Notes: generated by a model from the letters alone, not told the origin. DNA of 39,561 bases from JBOGZD01 sp050697155 (GCA_050697155.1 JBOGZD010000009.1:1-39561); one strand, 5' to 3'; shown: positions 31,590 to 39,397, numbered from the stretch's first letter. Made by a program: numbers and translations.

Positions 31590-32822
31590 ATGAGCCGCGC
31601 CGACAGCCCACTCGCGGGACGGATGATCTTCGCCGTCGGTGCGCGCCGGAGCGGGACCTTCTGGCTCCAGCGCGTGCTGACCGACCATCCCCAGATCGCC
31701 GGGGTGCCGTCCGAGTCCCACCTGTTCTCGCATGGTGTCGCGCCGTTGTTCGAGCGCCTTCAGCATTCCGTCCGCTCCTCGCCCCAGGTGGGTCGGGTCT
31801 ACGTCGAGCGAGATGTGGCGCTCGACGCGGCACGCGATCTCTGCGACGCGATCTTCGCCGGCTTCCTCGAGCCAGGGGCCCGCTACCTGTGCGAGCGCAC
31901 GCCCGTCCACGCCCTGCACCTCGACCTGATCGCCGCGATCTATCCGGACGGCCGGTTCCTCCACATCATCAGGGACGGACGGGACGTCGCCCGCTCGCTG
32001 CTGGTCCAAGACTTCGGGCCTGACGACATCTCCGGGGCTGCGGCCGAGTGGCGTTCAGTGGTCGAATCGGCGCGAGAGGCTGAGCTCCCCGATGGCGCCT
32101 ACCGGGAGATCCGCTACGAGCGGCTGCTGGCCGAGCCCGAGCGAGCGCTTGGGGAGATCTACCGGTGGCTCGGGCTCGACGCCTCATCCGACGTGCTCGG
32201 ATCGGCGCTGGCGGAGATCCGCACCGATCGCAACGTCGACCAGGCTTCCCAGCACCGGATCGCGACCGAGAAGTGGCGGAGAGAGTTCCGGCGCGAGGAC
32301 CTCGAGGCGTTCAATCGGATCGCCGGCGACCTGATCTCCGAGTTGGGTTACCCGGAGGCGGATCCGGCGGAGCTCGCGCGCAGGCCGGCGGCGGGGCGGC
32401 GGATTCGCCCGCCACGGGTGCGGATTCCACACCGGCTGCGACGCCGGCGCCCGGTCGACGAACGGGGGCGCAGAGCCGCAACGCAGACCGTAATCGACGA
32501 TCTGATCGCGGCGATCATCGACTGGGACGAACCGGCGCTTCGGGGCCTGCTCGCCCCGGAGGCGGTCCTCCGGGTGGTCACCGCCGACGGGACCGAGGAG
32601 CAGGCGCGAGGAGACGGCGCAGTGGAACTCGCTAGGCGGTGCTTGGCCAGCGATCCCGTCTTCAGCGCGCCACAGACCCGCGGCGATGTTTTTCCGTCCC
32701 TGCCGCAGTTCGCGATCGTGCTCACCTTCGCGCCGCCGGCAGGGCCGAGCCGTCACAGGGCGCTGTTCTGCGAGCTTCGGGGGGGCTCGATCGGCTGGCT
32801 GACCGTGTATCTGCTCGACTGA
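31590..32822 (+). CDS. sulfotransferase with C-terminal NTF2-like domain (second copy)
   Basis: A 410-residue protein. The phosphosulfate loop is FAVGARRSGTFWLQRVL (about 14-30), followed by GVPSESHLFSHG, YLCERTPVHAL and the 3'-phosphate motif FLHIIRDGRDVARSLL. After a basic, Arg-Pro-rich linker (about 265-292) the last 115 residues look NTF2/SnoaL-like (VIDDLIAAIIDWDEPALRGLLAPEA). Same architecture as the protein at 23020-24198, but the two are clearly diverged, so they may use different acceptors. It is convergent with glmM (26-base gap). Confidence 0.82.
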   Translation: MSRADSPLAGRMIFAVGARRSGTFWLQRVLTDHPQIAGVPSESHLFSHGVAPLFERLQHSVRSSPQVGRVYVERDVALDAARDLCDAIFAGFLEPGARYLCERTPVHALHLDLIAAIYPDGRFLHIIRDGRDVARSLLVQDFGPDDISGAAAEWRSVVESAREAELPDGAYREIRYERLLAEPERALGEIYRWLGLDASSDVLGSALAEIRTDRNVDQASQHRIATEKWRREFRREDLEAFNRIAGDLISELGYPEADPAELARRPAAGRRIRPPRVRIPHRLRRRRPVDERGRRAATQTVIDDLIAAIIDWDEPALRGLLAPEAVLRVVTADGTEEQARGDGAVELARRCLASDPVFSAPQTRGDVFPSLPQFAIVLTFAPPAGPSRHRALFCELRGGSIGWLTVYLLD

Positions 32823-32848
32823 GCGTCGAGACCGGCGCCCCTAGCCCA

Positions 32849-34180
32849 CTAGCCGAGCTCGCGACGAACGACCTCGACCAAGCGGTGGGAGATCTGGACG
32901 CATTCCGACTCGTCGGGCGCCTCGACCATCACCCGGACGAGCGGCTCGGTCCCGGAGGCCCGTAGCAATACCCGGCCCCGGCCCGTCAGGGCCTCGGCCT
33001 CGGCCGCGACCGCGGACCACACGGCCTCCGCGTCGTCGAGACCGTCGCGATCGGCGACCTCGACGTTGCGCAGGACCTGCGGCAGCCGCTCCATCGGCAC
33101 CGCGTCCGCGAGGCGCGCGGCGCCGAGCGCACTGATCGTCAGCAACGCCGCGGCGATCCCGTCGCCGGTTGGCGCGAAGTCCTCCCAGATGATGTGCCCG
33201 GACTGCTCGCCGCCCAGTTCCCAGCCGCGGCGCTCGAGCTCGGCCGAGACATGGCGGTCGCCGACCGGCGTCGTGGCTACCTCGATTCCCGCGTCGGCCA
33301 TCGCCTGGTGAAAGCCGTAGTTGCTCATCACCGTGACCACCACCCCCGCGAGCGAGCCCGCCGCGCGCAGGTGGGTGGCGGCGAGGGCGATGAGCTCGTC
33401 GCCGTCACGGATCCGGCCCTCGCCGTCGACCGCGATCACCCGGTCGCCGTCGCCGTCGAAGGCAAAGCCCAGCTCGGCGTCCGACCCGCCGACCAGCTCG
33501 GCGAGCCGCTCGGGGGTGGTCGAGCCGCAGCCCTCGTTGATGTTGCGGCCGTCCGGCTCGGCGCCGATCACCTCGACCTCGGCGCCGAGGCGGCGAAATG
33601 CCTGCGGCGCCGCCCGGTAGGTGGCGCCGTTGGCGCAGTCGACCGCCACCCGCCGGCCGTCCAGGTCGAGCCGGAAGTGGCTCCCGAGCTCGCGTAGGTA
33701 GTCGTCGACCGCGGCCTCCAGCGCGCGCACCATGCCCGCGCCGCCCCCAGTCCTCGAAGTCGCGCGCCCGGCGGCAAAGCGCTCTTCGATCCTGGCCTCG
33801 AGAGGCTCGTCGAGCTTGCGGCCGTCGGCACCGAAGAACTTGATCCCGTTGTCGCGCCAGGGGTTGTGCGAGGCCGAGATCACTGCCGCGAGGTCGAGCC
33901 CCAGCCGGCGGACGAGTATCGAGGCGGCGGGGGTGGGCAGCACCCCGCCGAGCAGCGCGTCGCCGCCGGCCTGCGCCACCCCGCCCGCGAGCGCCGACTC
34001 GAGCATCGGCCCCGACTCGCGGGTGTCCCGGATTATCAGCACCTGGGGGCGCTGCGCCTCGATCTCGGCGGTCGCCGCCGCCCCGAGCGCGAGCGCCAGC
34101 TCAGCGGTCAGCCGCTCCCCGGCGACCCCGCGGACGCCATCGGTGCCAAACAGCTTTTCCTGGCTTGCCATCGCGGTCAT
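32849..34180 (-). CDS. glmM: phosphoglucosamine mutase
   Basis: A 443-residue enzyme that converts glucosamine-6-phosphate to glucosamine-1-phosphate, the step after GlmS. The active phosphoserine is Ser104 in VISASHNPWRDNGIKFFG, the metal loop is DGDGD at 242-246, the sugar loop is WELGGEQSGHII and the phosphate loop is LLRASGTEPLVRVMVEA. The N-terminus KLFGTDGVRGVAGE is the GlmM signature that separates it from other phosphohexomutases. Start ATG 34180, with ATG 34171 also possible. It follows rpsI in the common order rplM-rpsI-glmM with a 120-base gap. Confidence 0.97.
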   Translation of the reverse strand: MTAMASQEKLFGTDGVRGVAGERLTAELALALGAAATAEIEAQRPQVLIIRDTRESGPMLESALAGGVAQAGGDALLGGVLPTPAASILVRRLGLDLAAVISASHNPWRDNGIKFFGADGRKLDEPLEARIEERFAAGRATSRTGGGAGMVRALEAAVDDYLRELGSHFRLDLDGRRVAVDCANGATYRAAPQAFRRLGAEVEVIGAEPDGRNINEGCGSTTPERLAELVGGSDAELGFAFDGDGDRVIAVDGEGRIRDGDELIALAATHLRAAGSLAGVVVTVMSNYGFHQAMADAGIEVATTPVGDRHVSAELERRGWELGGEQSGHIIWEDFAPTGDGIAAALLTISALGAARLADAVPMERLPQVLRNVEVADRDGLDDAEAVWSAVAAEAEALTGRGRVLLRASGTEPLVRVMVEAPDESECVQISHRLVEVVRRELG

Positions 34181-34300
34181 GAGGGCCCGAAAACCAAGTA
34201 GATCAAGGACGCAGGGCGATCGGCGAAGGGAGCGTAGTTGAGACCTACGTGACCGAGACGATCGCCCGAGGACGCCGAGCTGCGCCGGTTTGCAGGGCCC

Positions 34301-35050
34301 TCAGCGCTTGGAGAACTGCGGCCTCTTGCGGGCCTTCTTCAGCCCCGCCTTGCGCCGCTCCTTGCGGCGCGCGTCGCGGGTCAGCAGGCCGCGCCGCTTG
34401 AGCTCCGGGCGGAGCTCGGGGTCGATCTCGGTCAGCGCGCGGGCGATCCCGTGGCGGACCGCCCCGGCCTGGCCGGCGACGCCGCCGCCGTGGACCCTGA
34501 CCTGGACGTCGACGGACTCCTCGTACCCGGCCGTGACCAGGGGCTGGCGGGCGATCGAGCGCAGATAGGGCCGCGGGAAGTACTCATCGAGGCCACGACG
34601 ATTGACCTCGAACCCGCCGCTGCCCGCGCGCAGGACGACCCGCGCGATCGAGCTCTTGCGCTTGCCGGTCGCCTGGATCAGCGCGTCGGAGGGAAGCTCG
34701 ACCTGGGGGGCGCTGCGCGCGACCGGCTCCTCGCCCTCGGCGGTCGCCTCGGCCTCCAGCCGCGCCCGCTCCTCCGCCTCGGCCTCTAGCCGGGCACGCT
34801 CCTCGGCGCTCAGCTCCCGCTCGGGCTCGATCGCGATCGGATCGAGCTCGGCCCCCGGGACCACTTCGGCCCCTTCGGCGGGCGCCTCCCGGGGCTTGGG
34901 CTCGGGCGCCTCGGCCTCGGGCCGCTCCTCGCCCTCGGGTTGCTCCTCGGCCTCGGGCGCCTCCTCGGCTTCGGGTTGCTCGGGAGGGGGCTGCTTCGGC
35001 TCCGGCGCTTCGCCCTCGGGCTGCTCGACGTTCTCGTTCTCTTCGGCCAT
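34301..35050 (-). CDS. rpsI: 30S ribosomal protein S9 with a 120-residue acidic N-terminal extension
   Basis: A 249-residue protein, about twice the normal S9 length. The S9 core starts near residue 126 (QATGKRKSSIARVVLRAG) and includes VHGGGVAGQAGAVRHGIARAL and the C-terminal tail KKARKRPQFSKR that reaches the P-site tRNA. Residues 1-120 are almost entirely E, P, A, Q and R with repeats such as ERARLEAEAEERARLEAEA, probably a disordered segment followed by a helix. The ATG at 35050 overlaps the rplM stop by one base (TGATG), and the extension is open in frame from that start, so it is very likely translated. Its function is unknown. Confidence 0.95.
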   Translation of the reverse strand: MAEENENVEQPEGEAPEPKQPPPEQPEAEEAPEAEEQPEGEERPEAEAPEPKPREAPAEGAEVVPGAELDPIAIEPERELSAEERARLEAEAEERARLEAEATAEGEEPVARSAPQVELPSDALIQATGKRKSSIARVVLRAGSGGFEVNRRGLDEYFPRPYLRSIARQPLVTAGYEESVDVQVRVHGGGVAGQAGAVRHGIARALTEIDPELRPELKRRGLLTRDARRKERRKAGLKKARKRPQFSKR

Positions 35051-35484
35051 CAGGCCTCGATCTCCATCTGCTTCGGCTGCTGGGCGGCGTGCGGGTGGTC
35101 GGGGCCGGCGTAGACCTTGAGCTTGCGGAGCTGCTGGCGGCCGAGCCTGTTGCGGGGCAGCATCCCCTGCACCGCATTGCGGATCACCTCTTCCGGGCGT
35201 CGCTCGAGCATGTCGCCCAGGGTCCGCGACCTGATCCCGCCCGGGTAGCCGCTGTGACGGTAATAGACCTTGTCGCTGCGCTTCTTGCCGGTGACCACGA
35301 TCCTGGCCGCGTTGACGACCACGACGAAGTCGCCGGTGTCGCAGTGCGGCGTGTACTCGGGCTTGCGCTTGCCCCGGAGGAGGTCTGCGATCTGGGTCGC
35401 GAGCCGGCCCAGGGTCTTGCCCTCGGCGTCGACGACGAACCAGTCACGCTGGCGGTTCGCGGGTGTCGCAACGTAGGTCTTCAC
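35050..35484 (-). CDS. rplM: 50S ribosomal protein L13
   Basis: A 144-residue protein of normal family length: KTYVATPANRQRDWFVVDA, KTLGRLATQIADLLRGK, HCDTGDFVVVVNAARIVVTGKK and MLPRNRLGRQQLRKLKVYAG. It is an early assembly protein of the large subunit. I set the start at GTG 35484 because it gives the conserved L13 N-terminus; the frame is open further upstream, but through the divergent riboswitch region. Coupled to rpsI through a one-base overlap. A TATGAT box 46-51 bases upstream is the probable promoter. Confidence 0.96.
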   Translation of the reverse strand: MKTYVATPANRQRDWFVVDAEGKTLGRLATQIADLLRGKRKPEYTPHCDTGDFVVVVNAARIVVTGKKRSDKVYYRHSGYPGGIRSRTLGDMLERRPEEVIRNAVQGMLPRNRLGRQQLRKLKVYAGPDHPHAAQQPKQMEIEA

Positions 35485-35530
35485 GGCAGAAAAGCCGCTT
35501 CCCGCAGCGAGCGCGGAACGCGGCCGCAGG

Positions 35531-35536
35531 ATCATA
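35531..35536 (-). promoter_or_regulatory. -10 box of the rplM-rpsI operon (putative)
   Basis: TATGAT on the minus strand would start transcription near 35524, leaving a leader of about 40 bases before the GTG of rplM, unlike the leaderless genes elsewhere in the window. Confidence 0.4.
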
Positions 35537-35567
35537 GCCGTATCGGCTCGGCGCCCGGAGCCGTCGT

Positions 35568-35573
35568 TATACT
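35568..35573 (+). promoter_or_regulatory. -10 box of the riboswitch-M23 transcript (putative)
   Basis: TATACT predicts a transcription start near 35580, about ten bases before the first conserved riboswitch element. No good -35 match is seen. Confidence 0.45.
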
Positions 35574-35587
35574 GCCGCGCCATCGAC

Positions 35588-35747
35588 CTGCCGAATCCCG
35601 ACCTGCAAGCCGGGTTGGGAGCGGGGGAACCATTGGGACGGCGTCGAAATAGGCCGTCCCAGGGGCGAATCGGACCGCCTGGCCCGTAGCGCCGCTCTTT
35701 CGGCGCGAGCCCGTCAGCTAACCCCGCAGGCCGTGAGAAAGAGAGGC
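35588..35747 (+). ncRNA. cyclic-di-AMP riboswitch (ydaO/yuaA class)
   Basis: The leader of the M23 peptidase gene carries the conserved ydaO elements in order: TGCCGAATCC (35590-35599), GAGCGGGGGAACC, GGGGCGAATC, then CGAGCCCGTCAGCTAACC followed by CCGCAGGC and GTGAGAAAGAGAGG. Variable hairpins lie between them (GGGACGG with CCGTCCC; GCGCCG with CGGCGC around CTCTTT). This RNA class senses c-di-AMP and usually turns off wall peptidase or transport genes when it binds. The ATG at 35756 begins eight bases after the aptamer. Control by transcription termination or by blocking initiation cannot be told from the sequence. Confidence 0.93.
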
Positions 35748-35755
35748 TCGACAGG

Positions 35756-36904
35756 ATGGAGCCGGCGGCGCCAAGGAGGCGCGGGTGGCGAAAACTGATT
35801 GCGGTGGGGACTGTGGCGGCGACGCTGTCGGTCGGCGCTGGTGCTGCTGCTGCGGGCGGCGGCGGGGTCGACTCCCCGGGCGCGCCCGAGCTCGCTGACG
35901 TCACCTGCATCGAAACTTGCGCGGGGCTCCGCGAGGCGACCGCGGGGTCACGGGTCCAGCTCTCCGGCAGGAACCTCGAGACCGTCGACGCGGTCAAGTT
36001 CGCCGGCGGCGGCGGGCGGATCACCGTCGCTCCGATCAAGGTCGCGTCGGGAACGGTCGACGCGAAGGTCCCCGACGGCGCCGTCACCGGGACGGTCCGG
36101 GTCGCCGACCCATACGGCAACCAGGCCGAGACGTCCCAGAAGCTGGTCATCGTCGACGCAAGCCAGATCCCCGACGGCGGCGACTTCAAGCTCAACGCCG
36201 CCACAGCGAAACCACGTAAGACGTTCTTCGACGGTCGCCGCCGACCCAAGGTCACCTACCTGTTCGAGGGCGGCGCGCCGACCGACGTGCGCATCGAGGT
36301 GGTGAGCAAGGAGACTCGGGCGGTCGTCGCCACGCTGGTCGATTCGGCCGCCCAGCCCAACACCCAGAACACGGTCCGCTGGAACGGCAAGGCCGCGGGC
36401 GGCACCCTGGCGCCGAACGGCAAGTACAAGTTCCGGGTCGGCAACGCCGCGGGCGGCGTTGCCCAGACCACTGCCCGCGCGCGCTTCGGCTTCTACTCGC
36501 ATCGGTTCCCGGTGATCGGCCGCCACAGCTACGGCGACGGCTTCGGCGCCGGGCGGAACCACCAGGGCCAGGATGTGTTCGCCCGCTGCGGCAGGAAGGT
36601 CGTCGCGGCTCGCGGCGGCACCGTGCAGTTCAACAAGACCCACTCGGCCGCCGGCAACTACCTGGTGATCGACGGCAAGGCGACCGGGACCGACTACATG
36701 TACGCGCACCTGCAGAGCCGCTCGCCGCTTCAGCGCGGCAGCCGGGTGCGGACCGGTCAGGTGATCGGCCGGGTCGGCGATACCGGCAACGCCTCCGGTT
36801 GTCACCTGCACTTCGAGGTCTGGTCGGCGCCGGGCTGGTACCAGGGCGGTCGCGCCCTCCGGTCGGTCCGCAGGCTGCTGAAGACCTGGGACTCCTGGAG
36901 CTGA
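35756..36904 (+). CDS. secreted M23 (LytM-type) peptidase
   Basis: A 382-residue exported protein. A basic N-terminus and hydrophobic stretch (LIAVGTVAATLSVGAGAAAA) form the signal. An IPT/TIG-like Ig domain follows (about 47-135), then a FlgD-like Ig domain (about 155-230, TVRWNGKAAGGTLAPNGKYKFRVG), then the M23 domain. The zinc ligands are His269 and Asp273 in NHQGQDV and His352, with catalytic His350, in CHLHFEVW, so the site is complete. It should cut peptide cross-bridges or stems of peptidoglycan. Expression is expected to follow c-di-AMP through the riboswitch. It is followed at once by a related gene. Confidence 0.93.
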   Translation: MEPAAPRRRGWRKLIAVGTVAATLSVGAGAAAAGGGGVDSPGAPELADVTCIETCAGLREATAGSRVQLSGRNLETVDAVKFAGGGGRITVAPIKVASGTVDAKVPDGAVTGTVRVADPYGNQAETSQKLVIVDASQIPDGGDFKLNAATAKPRKTFFDGRRRPKVTYLFEGGAPTDVRIEVVSKETRAVVATLVDSAAQPNTQNTVRWNGKAAGGTLAPNGKYKFRVGNAAGGVAQTTARARFGFYSHRFPVIGRHSYGDGFGAGRNHQGQDVFARCGRKVVAARGGTVQFNKTHSAAGNYLVIDGKATGTDYMYAHLQSRSPLQRGSRVRTGQVIGRVGDTGNASGCHLHFEVWSAPGWYQGGRALRSVRRLLKTWDSWS

Positions 36905-37024
36905 CCGCCGGCCGGCTCGCGCTTGGGGGCGGCCTCGCTCTCCTCGCGGCCATCGCCACCCTCGCCGGCGGCGCCTCCGAGCGGGCATCGGCCGGAGTCG
37001 GGTTCGACCTGGTGCACGCCGCGT
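36901..37024 (+). pseudogene. signal-peptide segment of the second M23 gene, out of frame with its body
   Basis: In the frame beginning CTG 36901 the sequence reads LTAGRLALGGGLALLAAIAT followed by an Ala/Gly/Ser-rich stretch and GFDLVHA, an export signal plus the start of a mature protein. The homologous continuation VKPATAFFDGARPIRLRYRF is in the next frame, so one base seems to be missing near 37018-37024. The CTG overlaps the stop of the first M23 gene as CTGA. No ATG, GTG or TTG lies close by in this frame; the nearest is TTG 36799. Either a real frameshift, a sequencing error, or an unusual start. Confidence 0.6.
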
Positions 37025-37154
37025 CAAGCCCGCGACGGCGTTCTTCGACGGGGCGCGGCCGATCCGGCTGCGCTACCGCTTCGCGGCCGAGCGGCCGCTC
37101 GATCTGGCGATCCGCGTCGCCCAGCGCGGAAGCGGCAAGGTCGTCCGCCGCTGG

Positions 37155-37724
37155 GTGGAGCGCGACCTTGTCCCCGGTCCGGTGCACCGGCGCCGCTGGG
37201 ACGGCCGGCGGGCCGACGGCGGGGTCCCCGCCGATGGCTCCTACCGCTTCGTGATCGGCCCGCTCGGCAAGCGCGGCCAGCCCGCGGACGGATTTCGCTA
37301 TCGCGACCACCGCTTCCCGGTCGACGGCGCCCATGCCTACGGCGACCGCTTCGGCGTCCCGCGCAGCGGCGGCCGCGTGCACGAGGGCCAGGACGTGGTC
37401 GCGGCTTGCGGGACCCCGCTGGTCGCCACCCGGGGCGGGCGGGTGCAGGCGCGTGGCTACAGCGACGCGCTGTACGGCCACTGGGTGCTGATCGACGGCC
37501 GCGCCACCGGCACGGACTACTTCTACTCGCACCTGCGCGGGCCGGCCCTGCCTGCAGACGGCGCCCGGGTGCGCACGGGCGAGGGCATCGGCGCGGTGGG
37601 CAAGAGCGGCAACGCGCGCGGCGAGTTCTGCCAGCTTCACTTCGAGCTCTGGCCGCGCGGCTACCGCAGCGGCGCTCCCCGTGACCCGCTCTCGGCCCTG
37701 AGGCGCTGGGACGCCTCGTCCTGA
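37155..37724 (+). CDS. second M23-like protein, catalytic His replaced, apparently frameshifted
   Basis: From GTG 37155 the frame gives 189 residues, but homology to the first M23 protein begins upstream at about 37022 (FlgD-like segment FFDGARPIRLRYRFAAERP), so the true protein is longer and is split by a frameshift from its signal peptide (36901-37024). The M23 core has HEGQDVVAACGTPLVATRGG with the His and Asp zinc ligands, but the HxH motif is QLH in CQLHFELW: the catalytic first His is Gln while the zinc-binding His remains. Such degenerate LytM domains often act as regulators or binders rather than enzymes. Probably co-transcribed with the first gene. Confidence 0.7.
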   Translation: MERDLVPGPVHRRRWDGRRADGGVPADGSYRFVIGPLGKRGQPADGFRYRDHRFPVDGAHAYGDRFGVPRSGGRVHEGQDVVAACGTPLVATRGGRVQARGYSDALYGHWVLIDGRATGTDYFYSHLRGPALPADGARVRTGEGIGAVGKSGNARGEFCQLHFELWPRGYRSGAPRDPLSALRRWDASS

Positions 37725-37755
37725 CCAGCCCGACGGTCTGGATCAGGGCAACCGC

Positions 37756-37761
37756 TACCGT
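37756..37761 (+). promoter_or_regulatory. -10 box of the flippase gene (putative)
   Basis: TACCGT lies seven bases before ATG 37769 and overlaps the alternative GTG at 37760, which favours the ATG as the real start. Confidence 0.38.
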
Positions 37762-37768
37762 GCCGCGG

Positions 37769-39169
37769 ATGCGCGAGGGGACCGCGGCGGCGGAGACGAA
37801 GGGCTACGGGCGGGATGCGGGGCTTTTGACGATCGCCCTCGGCACCGCCGGCTTCGTCACCTACCTCTACTTCGCGATCGCCTCCCACAGCCTCTCCCGG
37901 GACGAGTACGGCGAGATCGTCGTGCTGTGGTCGGCCGTCTACGTCACCGTCGCGACCCTCTTCCGGCCGATCGAGCAGCTGCTCGCCCGCTCGCTGGCCG
38001 AGCGCGGCGGGGAGCGGGCCGCGCGCGCCCCGGTGGTCCGCGGTGCGCTCCTGATCCAGGTCGTGATCGCGGCGGTTGCGATCGCCATCGCGCTCGTCCC
38101 CAGCGGGCCGATCGAGGACGAGCTGCTCGGCAGCGACGGCACCCTGTTCGCGATCTTCCTCGGCGCCATGGTGGCGTTCGGGGCAAGCTTCTTCGCCCGG
38201 GGCTACCTCGCGGGCCGCCGCCGCTTCGGCGTCTACGCGGCCCTGTTGCTGGTGGAGGGCCTTGCGCGAGTCGGGTTCGCGCTTGTCGTCGCCGTCGGGA
38301 TCGCAGACGGTCGCGATCCGATCGCCATCGGCGTCGCCGCCGGCCCGCTGCTCAGCCTGATCGTGGTCCCGCTCGCGTTCCGGGCGCGGCGCCCGCGCCG
38401 AGCGCCAGCCGTTCCCGCGGCGGGCGAGCGAGCGCCGGACATCGGCGGCGGCGGCTCCCCGGAGCCCGAGTTCACGCTCGCGGCCGGATGGGGATTCGCA
38501 AGCGCGGTGCTGTTGGTGATGCTCAGCGAGCAGGTGATCCTCAACGCCGGCCCGCTGCTGGTGAGAGCGTCCGAGGGCGCCGCGGCCGCCGGCTTCATCT
38601 TCAACGTGCTCCTGGTCGCGCGCGCGCCGCTGGTCCTCTTTCAGGCAGTCGCCGCGAGCCTGCTTCCTCATCTGACCAGGCTGCGCTCGCGCGGCGACGA
38701 GAGCGGCGAGGAGGCGTTCCGGCTCTCGGTGCGCGCGACCGCAACGGCGATCGCCGGCTTCGCCGCCGCCGTGGTCCTCGGGGTGCTGGCGGTCGGGCCC
38801 GAGGCGATGCAGCTCGCGTTCGGGGAGAAGTTCGAGTACGACCGGCTCGGCCTGGTGATCGTCGCCGTCGGCATGGGCTTCTACCTCTGCGCCCAGACCC
38901 TGAGCCAGGCGGCGCTGGCCCAGGGCCAGGTGCGGCGCGCTGCCGCCTGCTGGGCAGGGAGCGCGGCGGTGTTCGTCGTCATCAACCTGATCCCCGCGCT
39001 CGAGGTCTTCCGTCGCGTCGAGGTCGCCTTCGCCGCGACCGCGGTCGTCCTCTGCGGCCTGCTCTACCTGCTCTACCGCCAGCCGCACCCGCGGCGCGAG
39101 GACCTGGTCGAGCCCGGCTCGCCGATGGAGCTGGAGGCCCAGCTCGCCGCCGCCGACGAGGCGGGCTGA
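37769..39169 (+). CDS. Wzx/MATE-like polysaccharide or lipid flippase
   Basis: A 466-residue protein with about 12 to 14 hydrophobic helices. The first helix, LLTIALGTAGFVTYLYFAIASHSL, followed by SRDEYGEIVVLWSAVYVTVATLFRPIEQLLAR, resembles the N-terminus of Wzx/oligosaccharide flippases, and the second half (AAGWGFASAVLLVMLSEQVILNAGPLLV) repeats the bundle. A cytosolic linker rich in Arg, Pro and Gly separates the halves (about 205-235). It would turn a lipid-linked glycan or precursor across the membrane. Same direction as the M23 genes, 44 bases on; the -10 box suggests its own promoter. The GTG at 37760 is less likely as start. Confidence 0.83.
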   Translation: MREGTAAAETKGYGRDAGLLTIALGTAGFVTYLYFAIASHSLSRDEYGEIVVLWSAVYVTVATLFRPIEQLLARSLAERGGERAARAPVVRGALLIQVVIAAVAIAIALVPSGPIEDELLGSDGTLFAIFLGAMVAFGASFFARGYLAGRRRFGVYAALLLVEGLARVGFALVVAVGIADGRDPIAIGVAAGPLLSLIVVPLAFRARRPRRAPAVPAAGERAPDIGGGGSPEPEFTLAAGWGFASAVLLVMLSEQVILNAGPLLVRASEGAAAAGFIFNVLLVARAPLVLFQAVAASLLPHLTRLRSRGDESGEEAFRLSVRATATAIAGFAAAVVLGVLAVGPEAMQLAFGEKFEYDRLGLVIVAVGMGFYLCAQTLSQAALAQGQVRRAAACWAGSAAVFVVINLIPALEVFRRVEVAFAATAVVLCGLLYLLYRQPHPRREDLVEPGSPMELEAQLAAADEAG

Positions 39170-39360
39170 GGTCCTGGCCTCGTTCCGATGGTGGGCTTCG
39201 GCGGTCTCGGTGGCTCGGGCGGCGGGGCCGCGGGCGCCGTGGTGGGGATCCCCGCGCCCTCGGCGCCGCGGGCGTGGGTGGCCGGTCACGTAGGGGACGA
39301 GGCGATGGTGGCGCGGGCGGGGTCGAGAACCCCGCACGCGCCGCGGCGCCGGGCGACCGA

Positions 39361-39397
39361 TGCGAGGTTTTGCCCGCCAGGCGGGCATAACGTCGCA
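39361..39397. repeat. 37-bp imperfect palindrome
   Basis: Two 18-base arms around a central A (39379) pair at 16 of 18 positions. The inner core TGCCCGCC/GGCGGGCA is perfect and the ends are TGCGA/TCGCA. It could be a small palindromic repeat element or the terminator of the flippase gene without a long T-run. Confidence 0.7.

Noticed and set aside
35485..36255. N-terminal extension of rplM
   Set aside because: It is antisense to the riboswitch and the M23 gene; L13 begins at the conserved KTYVATP.
37760..37768. GTG 37760 as the flippase start
   Set aside because: It overlaps the likely -10 box TACCGT; ATG 37769 has the spacing seen at other leaderless genes.
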